Assembly: GCF_018228765.1 (NCBI RefSeq)
Contig: NZ_CP073695.1
Location: forward strand, 2,341,218 to 2,405,217
Reading direction: 5' to 3'
Source of the DNA: Halorubrum ruber
Lineage (GTDB): Archaea > Halobacteriota > Halobacteria > Halobacteriales > Haloferacaceae
DNA length: 64,000 nt
Below are positions 7,906-16,034 of the stretch, piece after piece. Below the pieces are notes generated by a model. The model was not told the DNA's origin and made no database searches. It was given only the letters and a program-made list of their open reading frames with translations. The position numbers were made by a program, and so were the translations under genes. Position 1 is the first letter of the stretch. Each line of letters begins with the position of its first letter.

Positions 7906-8966
7906 CAGTCCGCGGCGGCCCCCGCGTCCCCGCCGTAGTGGGCGCCGAGGTCGAACCGCTCGGTGATGTCGTCGTCGCGGAACTGGCGCTTCTTCTCCTC
8001 GATGTCGATGTCGTACAGCTCCGCGACGTTCTCGCCCATGACCTTCTTCATCGTCTCGACGTCGAGCTCGACGCCGTACTCGTCTCGCTGCTCGTCGGTG
8101 AGCTCCGCGTTCATCACCTGGTCGACGAGCCAGTCGGGGTTCCACAGTGCGTAGTCGGAGCCGAACAGGACCCGGTCCTCGCCGAGCCAGTAGAGCAGCT
8201 CGCCCATGATCTCGCCGAACTTGCGCGGGCGGTTCGTCGTCATCGCGGAGGCGACCGCGAGCCCGCCGTACACGTTCGGCTCCTGGGCGGCGATCCAGCA
8301 GAAGTCGTCGAGCCGTGGGAGCCCGACGTGGTTGACGATGAAGTTGAGCTCCGGGAACGACGAGGCGGCGTCGTCGATATCCTTCACGTCGAACGCGTCG
8401 CGGTTCAGCGGGCGGATCGTCGGCCCCTTGTGGGCGTTGATGTTCTCGATGCCGAGGTCGGCGCACTTCTCTAAGAACTCGAAGGCCTCGTCGCTGTCGA
8501 GCCGCCACCCTTTCGACTCGCCGCGCCACTCGGCGGTGTACAGCTTCACGCCGGGGATGTCGTACTCCTCCTTGAGATGTTCGAGGTACCGCAGGCCCTC
8601 CTCGCCGTCGCGCGGGTCGAAGCTCCCGTTCAACACGAACCGCTCGGGGTACTCCTCGGCGAGTTCGGCGTTCTGCTCGGTCGTGTTGAACCCCTCGTCG
8701 TAGAAGTCGTCGAGGTACGTCGGCTGGAAGATCGCCATGTCGGCGGCCGCGTTGCCGAACAGGTCCTCGGTCATCTTGTCGGCGCCGTAGTGGCGATACT
8801 CGTCGATGTCCCACTGCTTCTCCTCCGGGGTGAATCCCGTGTGGTAGTCGTAGAAACACTGAATGAACTGCTCGCCCCCCTCGTGGATGATGTTCTCCTG
8901 TCGGGCGTCCCACAGGTGAACGTGGCCGTCGATGACGAAGATCTCCTCGCCGTCCATCTCGTACAT
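7905..8966 (-). CDS. Metal-dependent amidohydrolase (amidohydrolase-2 family)
   Basis: 353 residues from ATG 8966. Complete metal motif: VIDGHVHLWD (HxH), INAHKGPTIRP, NHVGLPRLDDF and LFGSDYALWNPDW (terminal Asp). The family includes ACMSD-like decarboxylases and hydrolases; the particular length and the coupled DUF59 gene match the amidohydrolase found beside bacterial binuclear-iron monooxygenases. The start at 8966 is preferred over in-frame codons upstream because a TATA-like stretch (minus-strand TTATAGTTATATG, about 8991-9003) lies about 27 bases ahead. Divergent from the alcohol dehydrogenase at 9123, sharing a 156-base control region. Confidence 0.88.
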   Translation of the reverse strand: MYEMDGEEIFVIDGHVHLWDARQENIIHEGGEQFIQCFYDYHTGFTPEEKQWDIDEYRHYGADKMTEDLFGNAAADMAIFQPTYLDDFYDEGFNTTEQNAELAEEYPERFVLNGSFDPRDGEEGLRYLEHLKEEYDIPGVKLYTAEWRGESKGWRLDSDEAFEFLEKCADLGIENINAHKGPTIRPLNRDAFDVKDIDDAASSFPELNFIVNHVGLPRLDDFCWIAAQEPNVYGGLAVASAMTTNRPRKFGEIMGELLYWLGEDRVLFGSDYALWNPDWLVDQVMNAELTDEQRDEYGVELDVETMKKVMGENVAELYDIDIEEKKRQFRDDDITERFDLGAHYGGDAGAAAD

Positions 8967-9004
8967 ACGAGTTGGTGTGAGTGTTGGTCTCATATAACTA
9001 TAAG

Positions 9005-9043
9005 GATCGTTCAGTATTGTTACCAATGGTAAGCTGAGCGATC
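9005..9043. promoter_or_regulatory. Extended inverted repeat in divergent promoter region
   Basis: Outer arms GATCGTTCAG (9005-9014) and CTGAGCGATC (9034-9043) match at 9 of 10 positions. A nested pair TTACC (9020-9024) / GGTAA (9028-9032) lies inside, offset by two bases. It sits between the TATA-like boxes of the amidohydrolase operon (about 8991-9003, minus) and of adh (TTTATG at 9091, plus). This is a good position for a dimeric regulator controlling both. No regulator gene is adjacent. Confidence 0.5.
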
Positions 9044-9122
9044 TTGGGACGTACGCTGGTTACCCGAGCGGGATAGATCCGTAACGAATGTTTATGTGGG
9101 TGTGTACGAGAGTGTGAGACAC

Positions 9123-10163
9123 ATGCAAGCTGCCAGACTCCACGAGTACACCGACGACATGAGCGAGGGGCTCACCATCGACGAGGTAGACCGGCCGGCC
9201 GCGACGGGCCCGGACGACGTGATAGTCGAGGTCGAGGGCGCGGGGTGGTGCCAGACGGATAACCACATCATCGAGGGGATGTGGGCCGAGTACGTCCCGC
9301 AGGAGCTCCCCTTGACCCTCGGCCACGAGAACGCCGGCACCGTCGTCGAGACGGGCGACAACGTCGACCTGGTCTCGCCGGGCGACCCGGTGATCTGTCA
9401 CCCGGTCCAGACCTGCGGCACGTGTCGCCCCTGTCGGCTCGGCGAGACGATGTACTGCGAGAACGACGCCTTCAACGGGCTCACCACCGACGGCGGCTTC
9501 GCCGAGTACCTCCACACCAGCGAGCGCTCGGTGATCCCGCTGCCGTCGGGCGTCGAGCCGATAGACATCGCGCCCCACGCGGACGCCGGGATCACCGCCT
9601 ACCACGCCGCGAAGAAGGCGGTCGCCGACCTGAACCCCGGCGACCACGCGGTCGTCATCGGCGTCGGCGGGCTCGGTCATATCGGCCTCCAGTGCCTTGA
9701 CGCGATGAGCGCGGCGCGGATCACCGCGGTGGACCTGAAGGAGTCGGCGCTCGACCTCGCCGACGGGTACGGCGCCGACCACCTCGTGAACCCGAGCGAG
9801 GCGGACGTCGCCGACGAGATCGAGGGACTCACGGACGGCACCGGCGCGGCGCAGGTGCTCGACTTCGTCGGCGAGGACGTGACGACCGCCTACGCCCCCG
9901 AGATCACCGCCGCCGGCGGCGACCACCACATCATCGGCTACGGCGGCCACGTCCACGAGCCGTCGCAGGCGCTGGTGAACGGGGAGTTCTCCTTCGTCGG
10001 CAACATCGTCGGGCGGTACGCCGAGCTGCAGGAGCTCGTCGCGCTCGTCGAGCAGGGCGACGTCGACCTCCACACCAGCCGGTACGACCTCGGCGAGATC
10101 AACACGGTCGCCGAGAAGCTCGAACACCGGGAGATCGACGGGCGCGCCGTCATCACGCCCTGA
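9123..10163 (+). CDS. Zinc-dependent NAD(P) alcohol dehydrogenase
   Basis: 346 residues of the medium-chain dehydrogenase family. Catalytic zinc ligands Cys43 (GWCQTD) and His68-Glu69 (GHEN) are present, as are the four structural zinc cysteines C98, C101, C104 and C112. The Rossmann motif is GVGGLGHIGLQ followed by an acidic residue (AVDLKES), which favours NAD over NADP. ATG 9123 has TTTATG 32-27 bases upstream (leaderless). Divergent from the amidohydrolase/DUF59 pair; together they look like a small catabolic unit for an alcohol or ketone, inferred from context only. Confidence 0.92.
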   Translation: MQAARLHEYTDDMSEGLTIDEVDRPAATGPDDVIVEVEGAGWCQTDNHIIEGMWAEYVPQELPLTLGHENAGTVVETGDNVDLVSPGDPVICHPVQTCGTCRPCRLGETMYCENDAFNGLTTDGGFAEYLHTSERSVIPLPSGVEPIDIAPHADAGITAYHAAKKAVADLNPGDHAVVIGVGGLGHIGLQCLDAMSAARITAVDLKESALDLADGYGADHLVNPSEADVADEIEGLTDGTGAAQVLDFVGEDVTTAYAPEITAAGGDHHIIGYGGHVHEPSQALVNGEFSFVGNIVGRYAELQELVALVEQGDVDLHTSRYDLGEINTVAEKLEHREIDGRAVITP

Positions 10164-10235
10164 GTCGGGTCCGGGCGGCGAGCCGCGCCGTAGCCCACAG
10201 AAGATTTTTATCGTTCGTTCCGAACACCCCAGATT

Positions 10236-11630
10236 ATGGAGCGCAGAGCCCTCCTCACGGCGATAGGCGGATCCGCCGTCGCGCTCTCCGGCTGCGCCGG
10301 CGAGGCCGGACCGGATCCGGGAACGAACGGGACCGACGGCGGCGCGAACGGGACCGACGACCGATCGGACGACGGCGACGGAACGACCGGTTCGCTCGTC
10401 CTCGAACTCCGGCCGGTACCGCACGTCGTCACCGCCTACGAGCCGTCGCCGAGCCGCGGGATCGACCCGGAGTACGTCGTCCCCGAGTCGGAGGTCCCGG
10501 ACGCGCTGCGCGAACCGCTCGCCGCCGCCCTCGACGGCGGCTTCGAGACCGACGACCCGAGCGACGCGCTGCTGGCCGCCGTCGACGCGTTCCGCGTCTA
10601 CGACCGCGGCGAGCTGAAGCCGTACGTCGAGATCGACGGGACGCGCTACGCGTTCGACCCGATGCTCCCGACGTTCACCGCGGAGCTCGCCGACGAGCCG
10701 GCCGAGGAGTACGACGAGGAGCGCGTGCTCCGCGAGGCGGGCCAGCGCGATCTCGACGACGCGGCGGTCGAGACGTTCGTGAACGCCTTGACCGCGTACG
10801 GCCCGAACGTGGCCCGCGGCGAGTACCGCCGGTGCGTCCGCCCAGAGTCGGTCGCCGTCTTCCTCGAGGAGTACGACTACCTGGAGGACGGCCGCGGCGT
10901 CTCCCGGATCGAGACGGCCGTCGAGAACGAGGAGCCGCCGTACGCGATCACGATCCGGGAACTGACCGACGGCGATCTGTGGGACCGCCCGGTGGTCGAC
11001 GAGGCGGCGATCGACGACGAGGTGGTCGCGTTCTTCGAGCGCGCGCTGGCGTCGGACCACCGCGCGCCCGCGCTGCGCACGCCGGACCGGAGCCAGCTCT
11101 TCGCCGACGACGTGCCGGACGCCTACGAGGCGTTCGCCGCGGGCCGCGACGAGCCGGTCTACTACCGTATCGACGGCACGGTGTACAGCGTCATCGTCGG
11201 CGAGTCACGGTACGACCGCCTTCCGGTGTCGGTCTCGGTCGCCCCGAGCGAGGACGCGGCTCGCCAGTTCTCCCTCACGGTCGCTCCGGCCCCGGAGAAC
11301 GCCGACGGCGACGTCGAGGGGCCGTACACGTTCACGAGCCGGGGCGCGCTGCCGAGCGCCCTCTGGACCTTCCACGAGGGCGAGCGGCGCTCGCTGGAGA
11401 TCGTCGAGACCGAGGGGGTCGAGGGACCGCAGCCGCGGCGCAGCGACGGCGAGGCGCTGGAGTCGCTCACCGCGGGCGACGAGATGGCCGCGACGTACCG
11501 GGTCCCGTCGGACCTGCCCACGGGGACGTACGCGAGCCGCGGCCTGTTCCACGTCTCCTGGGGCGTCCCGGACCAGACGCCGAGCGAACACGGCTCGTGC
11601 CCGTTCGAGCTGGCGATCGCGGTCGAGTAA
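10236..11630 (+). CDS. Putative lipoprotein, hypothetical
   Basis: 464 residues starting MERRALLTAIGG with an RR pair and a lipobox LSGC (Cys20), so probably a Tat-exported lipoprotein. A Gly/Asn/Thr/Asp-rich spacer (GTNGTDGGANGTDD) holds several N-glycosylation sequons. The mature part is acidic and divides into a portion with DGxRYAFDP-type segments and a C-terminal half resembling a beta-rich domain (TGTYASRGLFHVSWGVP). No family recognised. TTTTTATCG lies about 27 bases before the ATG. Confidence 0.75.
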   Translation: MERRALLTAIGGSAVALSGCAGEAGPDPGTNGTDGGANGTDDRSDDGDGTTGSLVLELRPVPHVVTAYEPSPSRGIDPEYVVPESEVPDALREPLAAALDGGFETDDPSDALLAAVDAFRVYDRGELKPYVEIDGTRYAFDPMLPTFTAELADEPAEEYDEERVLREAGQRDLDDAAVETFVNALTAYGPNVARGEYRRCVRPESVAVFLEEYDYLEDGRGVSRIETAVENEEPPYAITIRELTDGDLWDRPVVDEAAIDDEVVAFFERALASDHRAPALRTPDRSQLFADDVPDAYEAFAAGRDEPVYYRIDGTVYSVIVGESRYDRLPVSVSVAPSEDAARQFSLTVAPAPENADGDVEGPYTFTSRGALPSALWTFHEGERRSLEIVETEGVEGPQPRRSDGEALESLTAGDEMAATYRVPSDLPTGTYASRGLFHVSWGVPDQTPSEHGSCPFELAIAVE

Positions 11631-11745
11631 GCGCTCTCGACTCACACTGACCGGAATCCCGACGATGGGGACGCGTCGCGATCGAGGCTCAAATGGGCGC
11701 TTCACCCACGGGAAGGCCTTTGTCGTCCGTTTACGATCCCGTCGT

Positions 11746-12228
11746 ATGGACGGCCTCGTCTCGCCCGCATCCGATCGCTCGTCAGCGCGGCGCTGGTCGC
11801 TTTACGCCGGCGCCTACGCGTTCGCCTGTGGCGCGGTCACCGCCGAACTGCTGTCGACGGTCCTGCGCGTGTTCACACAGGTGGTCGGGCTCCCCGAGAC
11901 GTTCCCGGTGCCGCTCCTCGCGGCGCCGGCGCTCCTCGTCGGCGGCGGCGTCTGGTGGCTGCTCGTCGAGCGTCCCGAGCGGTACACGTATCCCGCGGGA
12001 GTCGCGTACGGGGCGCTCACGGCGCTCGGGACTGGACTCTGCTGGACCGCGTGGTTCCTCGTCGTCTGGAGCGTCGACCTGCTCGCCGCCGGGCCGACCC
12101 CGCTCCTCGTCGCCCTCGTGATCGGGCTGACGACGGCCGCCGGGGCGCTGATCGGTCCGCCGATACTCTTCGTCCGCCGGCGGAGCCGAGCGGGGTCGGC
12201 CGCCGACGCGACCGCTAATTCCTTGTGA
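11746..12228 (+). CDS. Multi-pass membrane protein, hypothetical
   Basis: 160 residues with about four predicted membrane helices (WSLYAGAYAFACGAVTAELL, PVPLLAAPALLVGGGVWWLL, VAYGALTALGTGLCWTAWFL, LLVALVIGLTTAAGALIG). The start at ATG 11746 is chosen because the longer in-frame version adds a basic, non-hydrophobic leader with no promoter. It ends with a basic RRRSRAG tail. Not recognised; 22 bases upstream of the E1-alpha gene. Confidence 0.7.
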   Translation: MDGLVSPASDRSSARRWSLYAGAYAFACGAVTAELLSTVLRVFTQVVGLPETFPVPLLAAPALLVGGGVWWLLVERPERYTYPAGVAYGALTALGTGLCWTAWFLVVWSVDLLAAGPTPLLVALVIGLTTAAGALIGPPILFVRRRSRAGSAADATANSL

Positions 12229-12250
12229 CCGCGGACCACACCGATCGCAC

Positions 12251-13426
12251 ATGGACGAGAACGGCGCCGACGCAGGCGCGTCCGGCCGCGACGACGCGAC
12301 TGACCCCCTCGCCGACGAGGACCTCTACCGCGTGCTCGGCCCGGACGGCAGTCCCCTGCCGGACGCGACGGTTCCGGACCTGTCTGACGAGCAGTTCCGC
12401 GCGATCTACCGGGACATAGTGGTCACCCGCCGGTTCGACGAGCGGGCGGTGAGTCTCCAGCGGCAGGGCCGGATCGGCACGTACGCGCCCTGCGCGGGCC
12501 AGGAGGGGTCGGCGGTCGGCTCGACGCACGCGCTCGCTGACGACGACCTGATCAGCTACCAGTACCGCGAGCACGGCGCGGTCGTCGTCCGCGACCTCCT
12601 CGGCGAGTACCTCCCCTACTGGATGGGTCACGAGTCCGGGACGGAAGCGATCGCCGACGGCAACGTCTTCCCGCTCAACATCGGCATCGCGGCACACCTC
12701 CCGCACGCGGTCGGCGCCGCGTGGGCGTTCGACTATCAGGGGGAAGACCGCGTCGTCGCCTGTCACTTCGGGGACGGCGCGACCAGCGAGGGCGACTTCC
12801 ACGAGGCGATGAACTTCGCCGGCGTCTTCGACACGCCGACGCTGTTCTGCTGTCACAACAACGGCTGGGCCATCTCGATCCCCGAGTCGCGACAGACCGC
12901 GAGCGACACGTTCGCGCAGAAGGCGGCCGCCTACGGCTTCGAGGGGGTCCGCGTCGACGGGATGGACCCCCTCGCGAGCTACGCGGTCACCCGGGAGGCC
13001 GCCGAGCGGGCGCGGGGCGACGGGGGCGAGTCGGACGGCGACGGAGGCGACGAAGAGGAGCCGCGCCCCGTCCTCATTGAGTTCGTCGAGTACCGCTTCG
13101 GTGCGCACACGACCGCAGACGACCCGACCGCCTACCGCGACCCGGACGACGTGGACCCGTGGCGCGCGCTCGACCCGCTCGATCGGATGGAGGCGTTCCT
13201 CCGCGAGACCGGCCGGATCGACGACGAGGGGGTCACGGCGATTCACGACGAGGCGGACGACGTCGTCGCCGACGCGATCGACTTCGCGGAGTCGGTCGAG
13301 CCCGATCCGAGCGACATGTTCGACCACGCGTACGCCGAGCTCCCTCCCGAGGTCCGCCGCCAGCGCGACGAACTGCTCGCGGCCGTCGAGGAGCACGGTG
13401 AAGAGGCGTTTGTGCGAGAAGACTAA
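12251..13426 (+). CDS. 2-oxoacid dehydrogenase E1 component, alpha subunit
   Basis: 391 residues, thiamine-diphosphate enzyme subunit. The TPP/Mg motif GDGATSEGDFHEAMNF...NNGWAIS is intact near residues 174-206, and the YQYREHG and PHAVGAAWAF segments are typical. E1-alpha works only with E1-beta, E2 and E3, none of which is near here: the next genes are a 41-residue protein and a flavin oxidoreductase. It may pair with subunits encoded elsewhere or have become independent. An acidic insertion (about residues 256-273) precedes the final part. Confidence 0.88.
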   Translation: MDENGADAGASGRDDATDPLADEDLYRVLGPDGSPLPDATVPDLSDEQFRAIYRDIVVTRRFDERAVSLQRQGRIGTYAPCAGQEGSAVGSTHALADDDLISYQYREHGAVVVRDLLGEYLPYWMGHESGTEAIADGNVFPLNIGIAAHLPHAVGAAWAFDYQGEDRVVACHFGDGATSEGDFHEAMNFAGVFDTPTLFCCHNNGWAISIPESRQTASDTFAQKAAAYGFEGVRVDGMDPLASYAVTREAAERARGDGGESDGDGGDEEEPRPVLIEFVEYRFGAHTTADDPTAYRDPDDVDPWRALDPLDRMEAFLRETGRIDDEGVTAIHDEADDVVADAIDFAESVEPDPSDMFDHAYAELPPEVRRQRDELLAAVEEHGEEAFVRED

Positions 13427-13457
13427 TTATCTGGAAACGAGTAGACGCACTTAGACG

Positions 13458-13583
13458 ATGGATCCGATGGACCGCCTCCGTGCGATCAAGCGAGTTCTTC
13501 GCGACCGAGACATCGACCTCGATCGCATGCGACGCGAGTCGAAGTCGGACTGGGAGTCCGGGCGCGACGACGATCGGTTATAA
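13458..13583 (+). CDS. 41-residue hypothetical protein
   Basis: Short gene beginning MDPMDRLRAIKRVLRD and ending GRDDDRL; highly charged with a basic helical first half and an acidic end. Support: a TAATTAT promoter box centred about 29 bases before the ATG, strong GC bias at third codon positions, and an end that overlaps the stop of the convergent oxidoreductase gene by six bases. No family recognised; could bind nucleic acid or protein. Confidence 0.5.
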   Translation: MDPMDRLRAIKRVLRDRDIDLDRMRRESKSDWESGRDDDRL

Positions 13584-14900
13584 ATACTCCGCCGCCGCCG
13601 CGGCTGCCTTCCGCCCGCTCTCCAAGGCGCCCTGAATCGACGACCACTCGGTGTAGTCGCCCGCGAGCGTCACCGGTCCCTCCGGATCGTCGGGGTCGGG
13701 GAGGTCGGCGTGGACGCCCGGGGGCTGCGCGAACTGCGCGAACCGGATCCGGTGGACGTCGAGGGTCTCCAGCCCCCCGAAGTCGCGCTCGGGGAACCAC
13801 GCGTCGAGGGCGTCGTGAACGTCGTCGCGGAGGTCCTCGTCGGACCGATCGAGCGCCTCCTCGCCGAGGAACGTCGCGGCGAGAAGCGCGCGGTCGTCCG
13901 GGGCGTACTCGGGCGCGACCTCGGACATCGGGACCACGGCGTTGGGTGATTTCTCGGCCGCGTTGAGCAGGATGCGCTCGCCCGTCTCGAACGACTCGCC
14001 CGCGGGGAGCGCGTACCAGCCGGTGACGTTCGGGACGCCCTCCGTGGGCACCGACTCGACGCCGGTGAGCCGCCGGGCCTCGGGCGGCGAGGTCGCGACG
14101 ACGACCGCGTCCGTCTCGCGGGTCGCGCCGTCCGCGAGTTCGACGGTCGCGCCGTCGGCGTCGGCGGAGCCGGTCCGGAAGGGGATCCGGCCCTGTCCCG
14201 CGACGCGGACCGACTCGACGTCCTCGCCGGTCCGTATCTCGACACCCGCCTCGCGCGCGCGGTCGGCGAGCGCGGCGGGGAGCGCGGCCATCCCCTCGGC
14301 GGGGACGCCGATGGAGCCGCGACCCATCGCGCGGAACGTGTACTCGAAGACGTGCTTGGAGGTCGAGAGGGTGCGATCGAGGGTGATCCCGCCGTAGAAT
14401 GACTCCACGAAGTTCTCGACGTAGTCGTCGGCGAACCCCCAGTCCCGCAGGTACTCGCGGATCGAGGCGTCCGGGCCGGCGAAGAACTTCTCTTCGTCGC
14501 GGTTCGCGAGGTCGTACCGGAGCGCGAGCGTCCGGAGCTTGTCAGAGAAAGAGACCTCGTCGTTTAGGAGGGAGGGGAACGCGGACAGCGGATCGCGGAG
14601 CGGGTCGCCGAGCGTCGAGCGCGAGCCGGGGCGGCAGATCGTCGCGCCGGGGGCGAACGTCCGGAGGTTGAGGTCGTCGAGCCCGTCGGCGCCCAGTTCG
14701 CGTTTGACCGCGGGATAGCTGGAGAAGAGGACTTGGAAGCCGCGGTCGAGGGTGAACCCGTCGACCGTCTCCGTCCGCACGCGCCCGCCGACCGCGGGCC
14801 GTCGCTCGTACAGCGTCACGTCCGCGCCCGCCTCGGCGAGCCTCGCCGCGGCGACCAGCCCCGCCAGCCCGCCGCCGACGACCGTGGCGTCTCCGTTCAT
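13578..14900 (-). CDS. FAD-dependent oxidoreductase (amine oxidase/protoporphyrinogen-oxidase-like)
   Basis: 440 residues. The dinucleotide-binding motif VVGGGLAGLVAAARLAEAGA is at residues 7-26, followed by the acidic strand TLYERRPAVGGRV. The C-terminal FAD segment TLAGDYTEWSSIQGALESG matches flavin amine oxidases. In halophiles such genes are often annotated as NAD(P)-binding or protoporphyrinogen oxidase-like; the substrate is unknown. ATG 14900 has CTTATAAACC at about +27 on the minus strand, so it is leaderless. Shares its upstream region with the divergent membrane gene at 14999. Confidence 0.85.
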   Translation of the reverse strand: MNGDATVVGGGLAGLVAAARLAEAGADVTLYERRPAVGGRVRTETVDGFTLDRGFQVLFSSYPAVKRELGADGLDDLNLRTFAPGATICRPGSRSTLGDPLRDPLSAFPSLLNDEVSFSDKLRTLALRYDLANRDEEKFFAGPDASIREYLRDWGFADDYVENFVESFYGGITLDRTLSTSKHVFEYTFRAMGRGSIGVPAEGMAALPAALADRAREAGVEIRTGEDVESVRVAGQGRIPFRTGSADADGATVELADGATRETDAVVVATSPPEARRLTGVESVPTEGVPNVTGWYALPAGESFETGERILLNAAEKSPNAVVPMSEVAPEYAPDDRALLAATFLGEEALDRSDEDLRDDVHDALDAWFPERDFGGLETLDVHRIRFAQFAQPPGVHADLPDPDDPEGPVTLAGDYTEWSSIQGALESGRKAAAAAAEYL

Positions 14901-14998
14901 ACGTTGAGTATCGGGTCGCGGGTTTATAAGCGGCCGCGGGATCGGCTCGCGGAGGTCGCGGTGACCACTCTTTTGTCGGGACCGGGCGCATTCCACGC

Positions 14999-15559
14999 GT
15001 GGATCGAGTCGCACTCGCCCGGTGGCTGTCCCTCGCCCTCGTCCCGCTCGGCGTCTGGCTGTCCGTCGACGGGTCGAACGCGGGAGCCCCGCTCGGCGTG
15101 CCGGTCGTCCTGTTCGGACTGGCCGGATTCGGGCTGTCGGACCGGCTGTTCGACCCGGACGCCGCCTCGCCGAGGAGTCTCGTCGACGCGCGAGCCGCAG
15201 ACCTCTTCCAGCTCGGCGCGGCGCTCCTGGTGTTTGCGTTTCTCGCCGTCGTCTCGGGACGATTCGAATCTACCTCGGCCGTCATCGCTTCCCTCCGGTC
15301 TCCGGGGGCGTCCGCCCTCGTCGCCGTCGTCGCCGGGGCGCTGCTCGGCGGCGGGGTGGCGGTCCTCACGTTTCGGTGGGACCGGCTTCGAGCCGTGAGT
15401 CAGACGGTCCGGTTCCGAGCAATCGGTGGGACCGCCACGTTCGGGACGTACCTCGCGCTCCTCGTCGCGGCGCCCTCGTCTGCGTTCCTGTACGCCGCGG
15501 TGTACGCGCTCAGTCGGCTGATCGCGCTCTTCCGACTGCCACCCCCCTCGCAGTGGTGA
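14999..15559 (+). CDS. Multi-pass membrane protein, hypothetical
   Basis: 186 residues from a GTG start, with about five hydrophobic stretches (LARWLSLALVPLGVWLS, LGVPVVLFGLAGFGL, LFQLGAALLVFAFLAVV, ALVAVVAGALLGGGVAVL, FGTYLALLVAAPSSAFLYAA). No motif that names a family. Last gene before repeat locus B. Confidence 0.65.
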   Translation: MDRVALARWLSLALVPLGVWLSVDGSNAGAPLGVPVVLFGLAGFGLSDRLFDPDAASPRSLVDARAADLFQLGAALLVFAFLAVVSGRFESTSAVIASLRSPGASALVAVVAGALLGGGVAVLTFRWDRLRAVSQTVRFRAIGGTATFGTYLALLVAAPSSAFLYAAVYALSRLIALFRLPPPSQW

Positions 15560-15616
15560 TGTATCGGAACCGGTGAGCGGTCCAGACTCGGTTCCGTCGT
15601 GCGAGCGGATTCCCCT

Positions 15617-15660
15617 CTTTATAAACTGACGCCGACGCGAACGCCACCGAAGCCCCAGCC
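15617..15660 (+). repeat. Single 57-bp-type repeat unit, locus B
   Basis: One unit only: TTTATAAACTGACG followed by GAACGCCACCGAAGCCCCAGCC, which is the box-plus-anchor organisation of the arrays at loci A, C and D. It runs directly into the structured tail at 15661. With one copy the locus shows that the tail does not need an array. Confidence 0.75.
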
Positions 15661-15958
15661 GCGAGGCGGGCGCACGCTCGCTGCGCGCTTCAGTCGCTCA
15701 CTTCGTTCGCTCCTTCCAGTGCTTGTGTCGCCTGCGCCCGCCTCGCGGCTGCCCCTTCGAGTCCCGCCCCTCCGGAAGACGTTCCTGCTCGCTTCGCTGC
15801 GCGGGCTGCGACTTCCGTGCTCCCACTCGCTTCGCTCGCGGGAACGCACAGCACCGCGGCCTCACGCCTCCCCAGCCTCGTCGGCCTCCCTCCGGTCGGC
15901 CGACTCCCTCGCGCGTGCGACTCGCGCCCTGCGGGCGCTCGTCGGCACGCGCCACCGC
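15661..15958 (+). ncRNA. Structured tail of repeat locus B (candidate RNA)
   Basis: Stem arms GCGAGGCGGGCGCA (15661-15674) and TGCGCCCGCCTCGC (15733-15746) pair perfectly, as in locus A. The block CTGCCCCTTCGAGTCCCGCC has one change. An extra hairpin-rich module (15770-15850) is inserted, shared with locus D only. Terminal hairpin: GCGCCC-TGC-GGGCGC (15924-15938), inside GCGCGTGC / GCACGCGC. The end is CGCCACCGC. The loop sequences differ from other loci while pairing is kept. Confidence 0.5.
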
Positions 15959-16034
15959 GTTGTCGTGGTGTCAGTCCGCCGGCAGCCCGTCCCGGAGTGC
16001 GAAGCGATTAGTCGCCGCCGCCGCAACGTTCGGT

